A stretch of DNA of 64,000 bases from Pseudoduganella albidiflava (GTDB lineage Bacteria; Pseudomonadota; Gammaproteobacteria; Burkholderiales; Burkholderiaceae_D): contig NZ_CP036401.1 of NCBI RefSeq assembly GCF_004322755.1, forward strand, positions 1,302,001 through 1,366,000. Direction: 5' to 3'. Shown here piece by piece: positions 32,756-42,711 of the stretch; position 1 is the first letter of the stretch, and every line of letters starts with the position of its first letter. The notes under the pieces were generated by a model that made no database searches, was not told the origin of the DNA, and saw only the letters and a list, made by a program, of their open reading frames with translations. Position numbers and translations under genes: made by a program.

Positions 32756-35700
32756 ATGGCAAGATTTTTCATCGATCGTCCCATCTTCGCGTGGGTGATC
32801 GCCATCGTCATCATGCTCGCGGGCGGCCTCGCGATCTGGAGCCTGCCGATCGCGCAGTATCCGAGCATCGCGCCGCCTTCGATTTCCATCTCCGGCTCGT
32901 ACCCGGGCGCCTCCGCGAAGACCGTGGAAGACGCGGTCACCCAGGTCATCGAGCAGAAGATGAAGGGTATCGACGGCCTGCGCTACATGAGCTCTTCGTC
33001 GGACTCCACCGGCGGCATCAGCATCACGCTGACGTTCAAGAGCGGCACCAATCCGGACATCGCGCAGGTGCAGGTGCAGAACAAGCTGCAGCTGGCCACG
33101 CCGCTGCTGCCCACCGCCGTCACGCAGCAAGGCCTGGTGGTGTCGAAAGCCACCAAGAACTTCCTGCTGGTGCTGGGCTTCGTGTCCGAGGACAACAGCA
33201 TGAATCAGGCCGACCTGGGCGACTACGTGGCGGCCAATGTGCTCGACCCGCTGTCGCGCGTGGAGGGCGTGGGCGACGTCACGCTGTTTGGTTCCCAGTA
33301 TGCGATGCGCATCTGGCTCGATCCGACCAAGCTGACCAGCTATCAACTGACGCCGGCCGACGTGATCACCGCCGTGCAGGCGCAGAATGCCGAGGTTTCC
33401 GCCGGTGAGCTGGGCGGCGCGCCCGCCGTGCCGGGCCAGCAGCTGAACGCCACCGTGACGGCGCAAAGCCGCCTGCAGACGGCCGAGCAGTTCGGCGCGA
33501 TCCTGCTGAAGACGCAGGAAAACGGCGCCACCGTGCACCTGCGCGACGTGGCGAAAATGGAACTGGGCCGCGAAAACTACGCCACCGTGGCGCGCTTCAA
33601 CGGCAAGCCGGCCACCGGTATCGCCCTGAAGCTGGCCACCGGCGCCAACGCGCTGGACACCGCCGAAGCCGTGAAGGCCAAGGTCGAGGAAATGAGCAAG
33701 CTGTTCCCGAAAGGCATGAAGGCCGTCGTGGCGTTCGATACCACGCCGTTCGTCGAGCTGTCGATCGAGGAAGTGGTCAAGACGCTGATCGAGGCGATCG
33801 TGCTGGTGTTCCTCGTGATGTACCTGTTCCTGCAGAACTTCCGCGCCACGCTGATCCCGACGATGGCGGTGCCGGTGGTGCTGCTGGGTACCTTCGCCGT
33901 GCTGTCCGCGCTGGGCTATTCGATCAACACGCTGACCATGTTCGCGATGGTGCTCGCCATCGGCCTGCTGGTCGACGATGCGATCGTGGTGGTGGAAAAC
34001 GTCGAACGCGTGATGACGGAAGAAGGCCTGTCGCCGAAGGAAGCGACCAAGAAGTCGATGGGCCAGATCTCCGGCGCGCTGGTCGGTATCGCGATGGTGC
34101 TGTCCGCCGTGTTCGTGCCGATGGCGTTCTTCGGCGGCTCCACCGGCGTGATCTACCGCCAGTTCTCGATCACGATCGTGTCGGCCATGGTGCTGTCCGT
34201 GCTGGTGGCGATGGTCTTCACGCCGGCGCTGTGCGCCACGTTCCTCAAGCCGGTCGAGAAGGGCCATCACCTGACCAACCGCGGTTTCTTCGGCTGGTTC
34301 AACCGCACGTTCGAGAAGAGCACCGATAAATACCAGGGCGTGGTGGCCGGCATGATCCGCCGCCGCGCGCCGTCGATGATCATCTACGCCGTGCTGCTGG
34401 CCGTGCTGGCCGTGGTGTTCATGCGCCTGCCGACCTCGTTCCTGCCGGAAGAGGACCAGGGCGTGCTGTTCACGCAGATCCAGCTGCCGACCGGCGCCAC
34501 GCAGGAACGCACGCTGAAGACGATCGAGAAGGTCGAGGACTACTTCATGAACCAGGAAAAGGCCAACGTCGCTTCCGTGTTCGCGGTGGCCGGCTTCTCG
34601 TTCGGCGGCAATGGCCAGAACACCGGTATCGCGTTCGTGCGGATGAAGGACTGGTCCGAGCGTTCGGGCGATGAAAACAAGGTCAGCGCGATTGCCGGCC
34701 GCGCCATGGGCGCGCTGATGCAGCTGCGCGATTCGATGGTGTTCTCGTTCGCGCCGCCCGCGGTGATCGAACTGGGTAACGCCTCCGGCTTCGACCTGCA
34801 GCTGCAGGACGTGGGTGGCGTGGGCCACACCGCGCTGATGGCGGCGCGTAACCAGCTGCTCGGCATGGCCGCGCAGAACAAGGCTCTGGTGGGCGTGCGC
34901 CCGAACGGCCAGGAAGATACGCCGCAGTACAAGGTGACGATCGACCAGCAGAAGGCGACGGCGCTGGGCCTGGCCGTGGCGGACGTGAACCGCGTGCTGT
35001 CGGTGGGCTGGGGTTCGTCGTACGTGAACGACTTCGTCGACCGCGGCCGCGTGAAGAAGGTGTTCATGCAGGGCCAGCCGGATTCGCGCATGGTGCCGGA
35101 AGACCTGGGCAAGTGGTTCGTGCGGAACAACGCCGGCGAGATGGTGCCGTTCTCGGCCTTCGCCACCGGCGAGTGGATCTACGCATCGCCGCGCCTGGAA
35201 CGCTACAACGGCCTGTCGTCCGTGAACATCCAGGGCAGCCCGGCGCCGGGCGTGAGCTCCGGCGCGGCCATGGCCGAAGTGGAAAAGATGATCGCGCAAC
35301 TGCCGCCGGGCATCGGCTACGAGTGGACCGGCCTGTCGGTGGAAGAACGCGAATCCGGTTCGCAGACGCCGCTGCTGTACACGATCTCGATCCTCATCGT
35401 GTTCCTGTGCCTGGCCGCGCTGTATGAAAGCTGGTCGGTGCCGTTCTCGGTGCTGCTGGTGATCCCGCTGGGCATCATCGGTACCGTGATCGCCACGTGG
35501 GGCTTCCACCTGGCGAACGACGTGTACTTCCAGGTGGGCCTGCTGACCGTGGTCGGCCTGGCGGCGAAAAACGCGATCCTGATCGTGGAATTCGCCAAGG
35601 AACTGCAGGAAGGCGGCATGGACGTGCGCCAGGCCACGCTGGAAGCGGTGAAGCTGCGCCTGCGCCCGATCCTGATGACGTCGATCGCCTTCGGCCTGGG

Positions 35701-35896
35701 CGTGCTGCCGCTGGCCCTGGCGAGCGGTGCCGGCTCCGGCAGCCAGAACGCGATCGGCGTGGGCGTGCTGGGCGGGATGCTGTCGGCCACGTTCCTCGGC
35801 ATCTTCTTCGTGCCGGTGTTCTTCGTGATGGTGCGCAGCATGTTCGCGTCGAAAGCAGCGAAGAACGCGCAACCCGCCGCCGGCACTACTGTTTAA
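32756..35896 (+). CDS. RND multidrug efflux pump (MexB/AcrB, HAE1 family)
   Basis: A 1046-residue inner-membrane transporter, full length for the family (about 1030-1050). It starts [21 protein letters not shown], has [20 protein letters not shown], the proton-relay Asp pair in [16 protein letters not shown], and the second-half counterparts [17 protein letters not shown]. Drug range cannot be read from sequence alone. The minus strand opposite this operon also carries a very long open frame, which is a codon-bias shadow. Confidence 0.95.
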   Translation: MARFFIDRPIFAWVIAIVIMLAGGLAIWSLPIAQYPSIAPPSISISGSYPGASAKTVEDAVTQVIEQKMKGIDGLRYMSSSSDSTGGISITLTFKSGTNPDIAQVQVQNKLQLATPLLPTAVTQQGLVVSKATKNFLLVLGFVSEDNSMNQADLGDYVAANVLDPLSRVEGVGDVTLFGSQYAMRIWLDPTKLTSYQLTPADVITAVQAQNAEVSAGELGGAPAVPGQQLNATVTAQSRLQTAEQFGAILLKTQENGATVHLRDVAKMELGRENYATVARFNGKPATGIALKLATGANALDTAEAVKAKVEEMSKLFPKGMKAVVAFDTTPFVELSIEEVVKTLIEAIVLVFLVMYLFLQNFRATLIPTMAVPVVLLGTFAVLSALGYSINTLTMFAMVLAIGLLVDDAIVVVENVERVMTEEGLSPKEATKKSMGQISGALVGIAMVLSAVFVPMAFFGGSTGVIYRQFSITIVSAMVLSVLVAMVFTPALCATFLKPVEKGHHLTNRGFFGWFNRTFEKSTDKYQGVVAGMIRRRAPSMIIYAVLLAVLAVVFMRLPTSFLPEEDQGVLFTQIQLPTGATQERTLKTIEKVEDYFMNQEKANVASVFAVAGFSFGGNGQNTGIAFVRMKDWSERSGDENKVSAIAGRAMGALMQLRDSMVFSFAPPAVIELGNASGFDLQLQDVGGVGHTALMAARNQLLGMAAQNKALVGVRPNGQEDTPQYKVTIDQQKATALGLAVADVNRVLSVGWGSSYVNDFVDRGRVKKVFMQGQPDSRMVPEDLGKWFVRNNAGEMVPFSAFATGEWIYASPRLERYNGLSSVNIQGSPAPGVSSGAAMAEVEKMIAQLPPGIGYEWTGLSVEERESGSQTPLLYTISILIVFLCLAALYESWSVPFSVLLVIPLGIIGTVIATWGFHLANDVYFQVGLLTVVGLAAKNAILIVEFAKELQEGGMDVRQATLEAVKLRLRPILMTSIAFGLGVLPLALASGAGSGSQNAIGVGVLGGMLSATFLGIFFVPVFFVMVRSMFASKAAKNAQPAAGTTV

Positions 35897-35908
35897 GGAA
35901 GTAGAGAA

Positions 35909-37318
35909 ATGACCAAGACTCTGATTACCCTGGCCGTGACGGCGCTGCTGGCCGGTTGCAGCCTGGCGCCGACGTACGAGCGCCCCGCGGCACCGGTGAC
36001 GCCGGCGTGGCCGCAGGGCGATGCATACCAGCCGACGGCAGCCGCCGCGGATGCCAAGGGCGCGTACGAAGTGCAATGGCGGGAGTTCATCGCCGACGAA
36101 CAGCTGGAAAAGCTGGTCGAACTGGCGCTGGCCAATAACCGCGACCTGCGCGTGTCGATCCTCAATATCGAAGCCGCGCGCGCGCAGTACGGCGTGCAGC
36201 GCGCCGACCGCGTGCCGAACGTGAACGCCAGCGTGGGCCAGACGGCCCAGCGCGTGCCGGCCAACTCGTCGGCGACCGGTGAAGCCTATATCTCGCGCCA
36301 GTATTCGGCGGGGCTGGGCATCCCGTCCTTCGAGCTGGATTTCTTCGGCCGGGTGAAGAACCTGTCCGAAGCGGCGCTGCAGCAATACCTGGGCACCGAA
36401 GAGGCGCGCCGTTCGCAGCAGATCAGCCTGGTGGCCGAAGTGGCCAATGCCTGGCTGACCCTGGCGGCGGACCTGGAGCGCCTGCGCCTGGCGCAGGACA
36501 CGCTGAAGAGCCAGCAGATCAGCTATGAGCTCAGCAAGCGCCGCTTCGAAGCGGGCGCCACCTCGGGCCTGGACATGTATGAAGCGCAGACCAGCGTGGA
36601 AACGGCGCGCAGCGACGTGGCCGTCTACACCGCCCAGGTGGCGGCGGACCAGAACGCGCTGGCACTGCTGGCCGGCGCCCCGGTGCCTGCCGAGCTGCTG
36701 CCGCAAGGCGCGCTGCAATCGGTGACGCAGCTGGCGGAACTGCCGGAAGGCGTGCCTTCCGAAGTGCTGCAGCGCCGCCCGGACGTGCTGGCCGCCGAAC
36801 GCACGCTGCAGGCCAACAACGCCAATATCGGCGTGGCCCGCGCCGCGTTCTTCCCCAGCATTTCGCTGACGGCATCGGCCGGTGCGGCCAGTGGCGACCT
36901 GTCGAACCTGTTCAAGGCGGGCGCCGGCACGTGGTCGTTCATCCCGCAACTGACCCTGCCGATCTTCGCCGGCGGCCGCAACCAGGCCAACCTGGACCTG
37001 GCCAGGGCCAACCGGGATATCGCGCTGGCGCAGTACGAAAAGGCGATCCAGTCGGCCTTCCGCGAAGTGTCCGATGCGCTGGCCCAGCGCGGCACGATCG
37101 ATGAGCGCGTGGCGTCGCAAGCCGCGCTGGTGGAAGCTTCCGGCAAGAGCTACCGGATCCACGAGCAGCGTTACCAGAAGGGGGCGGAATCGTACCTGAA
37201 CGCCCTGGTCTCGCAGCGCAACCTGTACGCGGCCCAGCAGACGTATATCAGCGCGCGGCTGGCGAAGGCGTCGAACCAAGTTACTCTTTACAAAGTACTT
37301 GGTGGTGGCTGGCAATAA
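35909..37318 (+). CDS. RND outer-membrane channel (OprM/AdeK/NodT family)
   Basis: A 469-residue TolC-like lipoprotein with lipobox LLAGC followed by SLAPTYERPAAP, as in OprM. The two internal repeats are visible: ALANNRDLRVSILNIEAARAQYG and LRLAQDTLKSQQISYELSKRRFEAG in the first half; LQRRPDVLAAERTLQANNANIGVARAAFFP and YEKAIQSAFREVSDAL in the second. It completes the tripartite pump. AAGGAAGTAGAGAA precedes the start. Confidence 0.94.
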   Translation: MTKTLITLAVTALLAGCSLAPTYERPAAPVTPAWPQGDAYQPTAAAADAKGAYEVQWREFIADEQLEKLVELALANNRDLRVSILNIEAARAQYGVQRADRVPNVNASVGQTAQRVPANSSATGEAYISRQYSAGLGIPSFELDFFGRVKNLSEAALQQYLGTEEARRSQQISLVAEVANAWLTLAADLERLRLAQDTLKSQQISYELSKRRFEAGATSGLDMYEAQTSVETARSDVAVYTAQVAADQNALALLAGAPVPAELLPQGALQSVTQLAELPEGVPSEVLQRRPDVLAAERTLQANNANIGVARAAFFPSISLTASAGAASGDLSNLFKAGAGTWSFIPQLTLPIFAGGRNQANLDLARANRDIALAQYEKAIQSAFREVSDALAQRGTIDERVASQAALVEASGKSYRIHEQRYQKGAESYLNALVSQRNLYAAQQTYISARLAKASNQVTLYKVLGGGWQ

Positions 37319-37362
37319 CGCCAGCGAGCCGTTGACGGCAACTGACCCAACGGCATGAACCA

Positions 37363-37389
37363 GGGGTCCGACCCGGCGGGTCGGACCCC
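37363..37389. repeat. 27-bp perfect palindromic intergenic repeat
   Basis: Arms GGGGTCCGACCC and GGGTCGGACCCC with spacer GGC. It differs from the copy at 23550 by one base in each arm, and the two changes restore pairing. It lies 44 nt past the efflux operon and may help end transcription, though no T run follows. Confidence 0.75.
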
Positions 37390-37461
37390 GGACCAGGATC
37401 CGGGTTGTAATGATGAGCAGCCGCTACGCGCCGCAAAGGCTGGGCCGCGGCTGAACAGCCG

Positions 37462-37956
37462 TCAGGTCAGCAACGCCGGCATCCACTCCATGCAGAGATA
37501 CAGGCCGTTGGCCCCGTTGAGCGTGAAGCCGCAGCGCTGGAACAGGCGCTGGGCACGGGTGCCGGGCAGGACGTCCAGCCGCACGGGCACGCGCATGCGC
37601 ACGCCTTGCGCCTGCAGGCTGCGCAGCAATCCCAGGCCGATGCCGCGGCTGCGGCACTCCGGCAGCAGGCTGAGGTCGAGGATGCGGATCTCGTCGGAGC
37701 CGTAGTTGACGTGCAGCGCGCCGATCGGCCGCTCGCGCTCGACGATGATGGCCACGTCGGCATACGGATAGTACGCATGCAGCTGCGTTTGCCGGGCGCG
37801 GAATTGCAGGGCCATCAGCAGGGCCTCCGTGGGGGCGTCGCAAGCCCCCATCCGCTGGTCGGCGGTGCGGGTGCTGGCGAACAGCACTTCCATGAAAACC
37901 TGGTCGGCGGCTTCCGCCGGCCGCATTTCGATCGTGCGTGAGGTCCTGGTTGACAT
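37462..37956 (-). CDS. GNAT-family N-acetyltransferase
   Basis: A 164-residue acetyltransferase. The acetyl-CoA binding motif is LPECRSRGIGLGLLRSL, with the typical later segment GTRAQRLFQRCGFTLNG. I prefer ATG 37956 (MSTRTSRTIEMRPAEA) because AAGGA lies five bases upstream; an ATG two codons earlier overlaps that site. Substrate unknown. It lies between the efflux operon and the TetR gene but on the opposite strand, so it is not part of that operon. Confidence 0.85.
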   Translation of the reverse strand: MSTRTSRTIEMRPAEAADQVFMEVLFASTRTADQRMGACDAPTEALLMALQFRARQTQLHAYYPYADVAIIVERERPIGALHVNYGSDEIRILDLSLLPECRSRGIGLGLLRSLQAQGVRMRVPVRLDVLPGTRAQRLFQRCGFTLNGANGLYLCMEWMPALLT

Positions 37957-38110
37957 GGTCATCCTTGCGCAAGTGGCGGTCGTAGAAAATGATAGCATCC
38001 GTGCCGGTGCACGGGCGATCCGTTTGACAAACCTGGGCTGCCAGCCATAGGCCGGTCGCTCGACAACTGATCATGGCATAAAAGCGCGGCTTTCCGCGCC
38101 AGGCGTTGTT

Positions 38111-38150
38111 GCAAATACCCCGGGATAAGTAACTATCCCGGGGCATTTGC
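38111..38150. repeat. Long near-perfect hairpin upstream of the TetR gene
   Basis: Arms of 17 nt starting GCAAATACCCCGGGATA, separated by AGTAAC, pair with one G-T position. No T tail. It sits between divergent genes (GNAT and TetR) and could be an operator or a transcript boundary. Confidence 0.6.
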
Positions 38151-38238
38151 GCCTAGCCTGGCACGAAAATCCATCACTTTTATTTGCCACGCCGTTGTCG
38201 AGCGACCCGCCTTATCGCCAGCGCCCATGAAAGGCAGT

Positions 38239-38850
38239 ATGAGCACTACCGAAAAACGTCATCACGATCCCGAGAAGGCGCGCCACCGGCGCCGCCAGGT
38301 CCTGGACGCGGCCGCCGCATGCTTCGGCCGCAGCGGCTTCCATGGCGCCAGCATGGCCGAGATCTCGAAGGCCGCCGGCATGAGCGCCGGCCACATCTAT
38401 AACTACTTTGACAGCAAGGACGCGATCATTGCCGCGTTCGTCGAGGAAAACGTCGAACGCGTGTCGGCATTGATGCGCGGTTTCGAGCTGAAGGAAGACC
38501 CGCTGCAGGCGCTGCTCGATGAAGTGCCGCGCAGCGTGCGCGACGACCTCGACCCGCAGACGTGGATCTTGCCGCTGGAAATCACGGCCGAAGCATCGCG
38601 CAATCCGAAGATCGCCGCCGTGGCGCGCGACGCGGACCGCCGCACGCGCGAACTGTTCCGCGTGATCCTGAAGGTGGGGCGCCAGCGCCATGGCCTGTCC
38701 GTGGAAGACGCCGTGCTCGACGGGCGGATGAACGCTATCATTGCCATGTTCCAGGGCTTGCCCGTGCGTGCCGTGCACAACCCGGACATGGACCCGGACG
38801 TGCTGACCGAATCGTTCCGGCTGGCGCTGCGGGCCCTGCTGTTTACCTGA
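38239..38850 (+). CDS. TetR/AcrR-family repressor
   Basis: A 203-residue regulator with N-terminal TetR helix-turn-helix (RRQVLDAAAACFGRSGFHGA, MAEISKAAGMSAGHIYNYFDSK) and a variable ligand domain. ATG 38239 has AAGG four bases upstream; a Met four codons earlier lacks a ribosome site. It lies about 0.9 kb beyond the RND operon and is the obvious candidate to bind the palindrome at 31489, but no copy of that palindrome lies in front of its own gene. Confidence 0.9.
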   Translation: MSTTEKRHHDPEKARHRRRQVLDAAAACFGRSGFHGASMAEISKAAGMSAGHIYNYFDSKDAIIAAFVEENVERVSALMRGFELKEDPLQALLDEVPRSVRDDLDPQTWILPLEITAEASRNPKIAAVARDADRRTRELFRVILKVGRQRHGLSVEDAVLDGRMNAIIAMFQGLPVRAVHNPDMDPDVLTESFRLALRALLFT

Positions 38851-38870
38851 CATCCCATCACGAAAGCACC

Positions 38871-39578
38871 ATGACCGACTACGTTTTCCCCCCGCACCCG
38901 GCGGCAGCGCTGGCCATCGACGGCAGCGATGCCCGTTTCCCCGTTCGCCGTGTCTACTGCGTGGGCCGCAACTACGCCGGCCACGCCCGCGAAATGGGTT
39001 CGGACCCGAGCCGCGAACCGCCATTCTTCTTCAGCAAGCCGGGCGACGCGCACGCCGTGGTGGCGGTGGCGCCGGGCACCACGGCCGAGCTGCCGTTCCC
39101 GCCGCGGACGGACAATTTCCACTATGAGTGCGAACTGGTGGTGGCGATCGGCAAGGGCGGCGCCGATATCGCCGTGGAAGACGCGGCGGCGCACATCTTC
39201 GGCTACGCGGTCGGCTTCGACATGACGCGCCGCGACCTGCAAGGCAAGATGAAGGATGCCGGCCGGCCCTGGGAAATCGGCAAGGCCTTCGACTTCTCCG
39301 CACCGGTCGGCACGCTGCACCCGGCTGCCACGGTGACGGGCATCGAAGCCGCCGCGATCAGCCTGCAGGTCGATGGCGTCACCAGGCAATCCGGCCATGT
39401 CGACGAGATGATCTGGTCGATCCCCGAGACGATCGCCAACCTCTCCACCTATTTCACCCTGCAGCCGGGCGACCTGATTTTCACGGGCACGCCGGAAGGC
39501 GTGGGCGCCGTGCAGCGTGGCCAGACCCTGGTCGGCCACGTGGATGGCCTGAGCGACATCGCCGTCCGCTTCGTTTAA
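38871..39578 (+). CDS. Fumarylacetoacetate hydrolase-family protein
   Basis: A 235-residue FAH-fold enzyme: YCVGRNYAGHAREMG, PFFFSKPGDAHA, the metal-binding Glu pair in HYECELVVAIG, the Asp in FDMTRRDLQGKMK and the GDLIFTGTPEGVGAV signature. Short FAH proteins act as acylpyruvases, oxaloacetate decarboxylases or isomerases of aromatic degradation; the exact substrate cannot be told. It follows the TetR gene by 20 nt and may be co-transcribed with it. Confidence 0.88.
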   Translation: MTDYVFPPHPAAALAIDGSDARFPVRRVYCVGRNYAGHAREMGSDPSREPPFFFSKPGDAHAVVAVAPGTTAELPFPPRTDNFHYECELVVAIGKGGADIAVEDAAAHIFGYAVGFDMTRRDLQGKMKDAGRPWEIGKAFDFSAPVGTLHPAATVTGIEAAAISLQVDGVTRQSGHVDEMIWSIPETIANLSTYFTLQPGDLIFTGTPEGVGAVQRGQTLVGHVDGLSDIAVRFV

Positions 39579-39604
39579 GGCTCATTCGTCGCTGACAGGT
39601 TAGG

Positions 39605-40438
39605 TCACAGGCGCACCGCGATGGCCAGCAGGCCCTCGAGCGCGCCGGATGCCAGCCCGACATCCAGCGGCGTCGGCACCTCCGGCTCGCGCGGATTGAT
39701 CCGCACGAGCCGCCCGCCGCGTCGTATCACCTCCTGGCTGAAGTGCCGCACCGAGGGAATCGCCGTGCCGGCGCCCAATTCGATGACGACCGGCCGCTCG
39801 ACCTTCTCCAGCCAGCGCGCCAGCCGCGCCGCCTGCCGCTCGCTGCGCTGCTCGATCCAGCCCCAATCGCCGAACATCAGGATATTCGGGCGCGCCATGC
39901 CGCCACAATGCGGGCAGCGGGGCGCCTCGCTCGTCAGTTCGCAGGCTCTTTCGTTGACATCGGGCGCGAAATCGCGCGCTTCCCAGATCGCGTCGCCGCA
40001 CGGTTCCAGGCACTGCAGGTGGTGGATCGAGCCGTGGCATTCGTAGATCCTGTCCGCGTCGAAGCCGGCTTTCTGGAACTGGCCGTCGACATTGCTGGTG
40101 AAGACCTGATAACCGTGCGGCATGCGCCCGGCCCAGCTTTTCAGCAGCTGGAACCCCTCGTGCGGGGCCGTGTCGCGGTAGAGGTTCAAACGGTGGCCAT
40201 AGAAGCCCCAGGCCAGTGAGAGATTTTCCTTGAACGTGGCGGGCGAGGCGGCTGTCGTGAAAGCAATGCCGGCCGCGCCGAGGGCAGGGTAGGCGCGCCA
40301 GAAGCCTTCGTTGCCGCGGAAGTCGGGCAAGCCGGAATCGACGCCCATGCCGGCGCCGGCGGCCACGACGAGTGCGTCCGCCTGGCGGATCAAGCCGGCG
40401 GCGCGGTCGAGCTGAGTGGAAGAGAGTGAAGTCGTCAT
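39605..40438 (-). CDS. Sir2-family NAD-dependent protein deacylase
   Basis: A 277-residue sirtuin. The NAD pocket shows VVAAGAGMGVDSGLPDFRG, TSNVDGQFQ and the catalytic His in YECHGSIHHLQC. A structural zinc site is formed by C-x3-C (QCLEPC) and C-x2-C (RCPHC). The residue after GAG is Met-Gly rather than the more usual Ile-Ser, seen in one bacterial subfamily. Substrates unknown. Convergent with the FAH-family gene (26-nt gap). Confidence 0.9.
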   Translation of the reverse strand: MTTSLSSTQLDRAAGLIRQADALVVAAGAGMGVDSGLPDFRGNEGFWRAYPALGAAGIAFTTAASPATFKENLSLAWGFYGHRLNLYRDTAPHEGFQLLKSWAGRMPHGYQVFTSNVDGQFQKAGFDADRIYECHGSIHHLQCLEPCGDAIWEARDFAPDVNERACELTSEAPRCPHCGGMARPNILMFGDWGWIEQRSERQAARLARWLEKVERPVVIELGAGTAIPSVRHFSQEVIRRGGRLVRINPREPEVPTPLDVGLASGALEGLLAIAVRL

Positions 40439-40520
40439 TGCCGGATTCTAGCGCTGTCCCGGCCTTTCGCGCACGGCGCATCGGTGCCGTTCGGCAAGAC
40501 TTCTTGGATGCAAATTGGCA

Positions 40521-40550
40521 TGGCAAAAACTCAAACCCCTCTGCTATAAT
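40521..40550 (+). promoter_or_regulatory. Promoter of tRNA-Pro with extended -10
   Basis: TGCTATAAT (an extended -10) ends 12 nt before the tRNA; a weak -35 TGGCAA lies 18 nt upstream. The following GC-rich stretch CCGGGCTC is a discriminator of the type found at stringently controlled stable-RNA promoters. Confidence 0.65.
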
Positions 40551-40562
40551 CCGGGCTCTCGT

Positions 40563-40639
<77 letters not shown>

Positions 40640-40653
40640 GAAGAATTAACGAT

Positions 40654-40684
40654 AAGGGCCACTCTTTGAGTGGCCCTTGTTGTT
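40654..40684 (+). terminator. Terminator after tRNA-Pro
   Basis: A perfect stem AAGGGCCACT / AGTGGCCCTT with a 5-nt loop, followed by GTTGTTT. The rest of 40685-40905 shows no gene. Confidence 0.75.
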
Positions 40685-40905
40685 TCTGGCTGTCTTCCGC
40701 TACTTCCCATGTGTGGCGACGCGTCCCCTCGTGCCTGATTTGTCCTCACCTCACACCATCAGCTTTCGCCCTGTGCCGTAGCCGCAGAAACAGCGCATTC
40801 CCACCAGTCCAGTCGATCTTCAGCTGTTGTGCTCATGATATTATTTTCGTTCTGATAAATCCCATGCCTCAGCATTGACCGGCCGCGGCCGCTCACTCAC
40901 CAGGC

Positions 40906-42276
40906 GTGACGACCGAGGAGTCAGGCTTGTTACTGGATAATAAAGAGCAAGTGCACTTCTGGCGGGAGCTGGAGCGGGCCGAGCAATGGCTGAGTACGAA
41001 CGCCGGCGCTGCCGCCGGCCGCGTCTACGACACCATGGGGCGGCCCGGCGAACGCACCTTCGTCAGCTACGGCAACCAGGTGCTTGCGGGTGTAGCCCGG
41101 GTCGAAAGGGTGCGACAAGCCCTCGAGCAATCCGGGCCCATGGCAAAACGGCTCGTGGTGGAACAGCTGTCCGGTATAGATCTTTCCGATGTGTGGGAAA
41201 TCCTGATCGCCGCCTGCAAGGAAATCGCCCTCTACTACGGCGGCTCCGTGGTCGCCGGTGCCGTCGTCGGCGGCGCTGTCGGCAGTCTTGCGTTAGGCGT
41301 TGGCGCCGTGCCGGGTGCCATCGCCGGTACCGCGGCTGGTTCGCAGGTCGGTATCTGGGTGCTGACTTTGCTGGGCCTGAAAGAGCTGGCCGTAGGGCTC
41401 TGTTCAATGTTCCCAGCCGCAATGGAGCATTACCAGCGAGGCTTCCGTGAAGCCTGGGGCGCCGTGCCCGACAAGCGGCGCGACATCGGGAACAGTGCCG
41501 CTCTGCCGACTGGCAATGTTTCTGCCGGCGCGTGGCACATGGCCCAAGGCCATGTCCTTATGGTGACGGCCATCCTGACGGCACTGGTGGCTTATCTCAC
41601 GGTGGGCCGAGGGAATATTGCCGTGCTGGTGCAGAAGCTCCGGCAGAGCCGGGCGCTGGGGGAGCGGTTTGCACGGTGGGTAAGCGCGAACGAGAGGAAG
41701 CTGCTTGCTCATCCGCAGTTGCAGGCGCGGCCGAATAATTCGGTTCCCATGGCGATGGGGGAACCCGTGCCAGGCGGTGGGCGAGGGGCATCTTCCAATA
41801 CGAAAAGCAGCAATGTTGAGGTTGTTGAGGTTATCAACGGTCCACAAATGATTGCGGCTCGAGATGCGGTGAATCTTGGCGAGTTCAAACGCCTGAATAT
41901 GATTGATCCTGCTGTTGGGCGGATACGGCCGGGGGAGGCTGGCGCGGCAGCTGAACTCCAGAATTACATGAAAGGGAATTTGGAAAGAGCATTGCCAGGT
42001 ACTCCAGGTGATTTTATCTTTACGTCTGGCCCAAATGCCGGGAAAACTGTCGACTTCATGCTTACTCCGGATAGCATGGCTCAAGCAGGAAAGATAAATA
42101 ATTTTTTCGCGAAAAATACTGCTAGATTCTCTGAGCAACTCAGCTTGCACCTGAACAAAGCGGATATTGTACCATTAGATATGAGGTTCTTGACGCCTCA
42201 TAACCAGAGTTTATTAATGGATATTATAAGTAAACAACCACCCGAGTTGCAGTCGAAAATAATTATTTTGAGGTGA
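40906..42276 (+). CDS. Polymorphic toxin with glycine-rich N-terminal region and variable C-terminal tip
   Basis: A 456-residue protein. The first part is helical; residues about 100-165 form a Gly/Ala-rich hydrophobic glycine-zipper segment (GGSVVAGAVVGGAVGSLALG), and another membrane-like helix lies near 210-230. This resembles the N-terminal part of effectors often labelled DUF6861. Residues 246-284 are duplicated at 42712. After about residue 286 the composition turns A/T-rich and the sequence becomes a separate tip: ELQNYMKGNLERA, GDFIFTSG, GKTVDFML, which could be a PD-(D/E)XK-like nuclease (inference). The start may instead be TTG 40927, which has GAGGAG six bases upstream. A candidate immunity gene follows after 4 nt. 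Confidence 0.75.
   Translation: MTTEESGLLLDNKEQVHFWRELERAEQWLSTNAGAAAGRVYDTMGRPGERTFVSYGNQVLAGVARVERVRQALEQSGPMAKRLVVEQLSGIDLSDVWEILIAACKEIALYYGGSVVAGAVVGGAVGSLALGVGAVPGAIAGTAAGSQVGIWVLTLLGLKELAVGLCSMFPAAMEHYQRGFREAWGAVPDKRRDIGNSAALPTGNVSAGAWHMAQGHVLMVTAILTALVAYLTVGRGNIAVLVQKLRQSRALGERFARWVSANERKLLAHPQLQARPNNSVPMAMGEPVPGGGRGASSNTKSSNVEVVEVINGPQMIAARDAVNLGEFKRLNMIDPAVGRIRPGEAGAAAELQNYMKGNLERALPGTPGDFIFTSGPNAGKTVDFMLTPDSMAQAGKINNFFAKNTARFSEQLSLHLNKADIVPLDMRFLTPHNQSLLMDIISKQPPELQSKIIILR
41641..41758 (+). repeat. 118-bp direct repeat, copy 1 (inside the toxin gene)
   Basis: This segment encodes RQSRALGERFARWVSANERK and the following LLAHPQLQARPNNSVPMAM. It recurs 1071 bp downstream at 42712-42829 with about nine substitutions and no gaps. 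It marks the junction between the shared body and the exchangeable tip. Confidence 0.9.
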
Positions 42277-42280
42277 AAAA

Positions 42281-42604
42281 ATGGCTGGTGCAATTTTGGT
42301 GACGGAGAAAAATGGTGTGTCGTTGAGTTCGATAGATTTCGATTACATCATTGAAAAAATTCGACCGAATTTTAACGACTCGGAAAAAGACGTTCGAGAA
42401 GAGATCTATAGCCCTGTCGATGATGGAGGAATGTCATTCATTTCTCTCGTAGAGCAATGTGCTGAGAGATTCAATGCATTCGTTCGTGCAGCATCAATAG
42501 CCTACGAAAATGAAATAAAGGAACAGCCATTTTCGGCCCGCAGAAATTCTTGGGATGAGTTACTAACAGCGCTCCGCTCTGATCCGCGATATGGAAAGTC
42601 GTAG
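42281..42604 (+). CDS. Candidate immunity protein for the adjacent toxin
   Basis: A 107-residue acidic cytoplasmic protein without signal peptide (SLSSIDFDYIIEKIRPNFND; WDELLTALRSDPRYG). I do not recognise a family. It follows the toxin gene by 4 nt on the same strand, has the same low-GC composition, and is the size of typical immunity proteins. The assignment rests on position only. Confidence 0.65.
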   Translation: MAGAILVTEKNGVSLSSIDFDYIIEKIRPNFNDSEKDVREEIYSPVDDGGMSFISLVEQCAERFNAFVRAASIAYENEIKEQPFSARRNSWDELLTALRSDPRYGKS

Positions 42605-42711
42605 CGAGAATGAGTGTTGAATGAACGAACCATTAGGCTCCTGAAGGATGGATATGTCTAACAGAATATCTATCCCATTGTTAAAGATGTCGTTTTCATA
42701 TATCCAAGCGC

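Noticed and set aside
31535..37315. A 1926-codon open frame on the minus strand opposite the whole RND efflux operon
   Set aside because: It is His/Gln/Arg-rich with no domain, lies exactly opposite three well-recognised genes, and is what strong GC third-position bias produces on the complementary strand.
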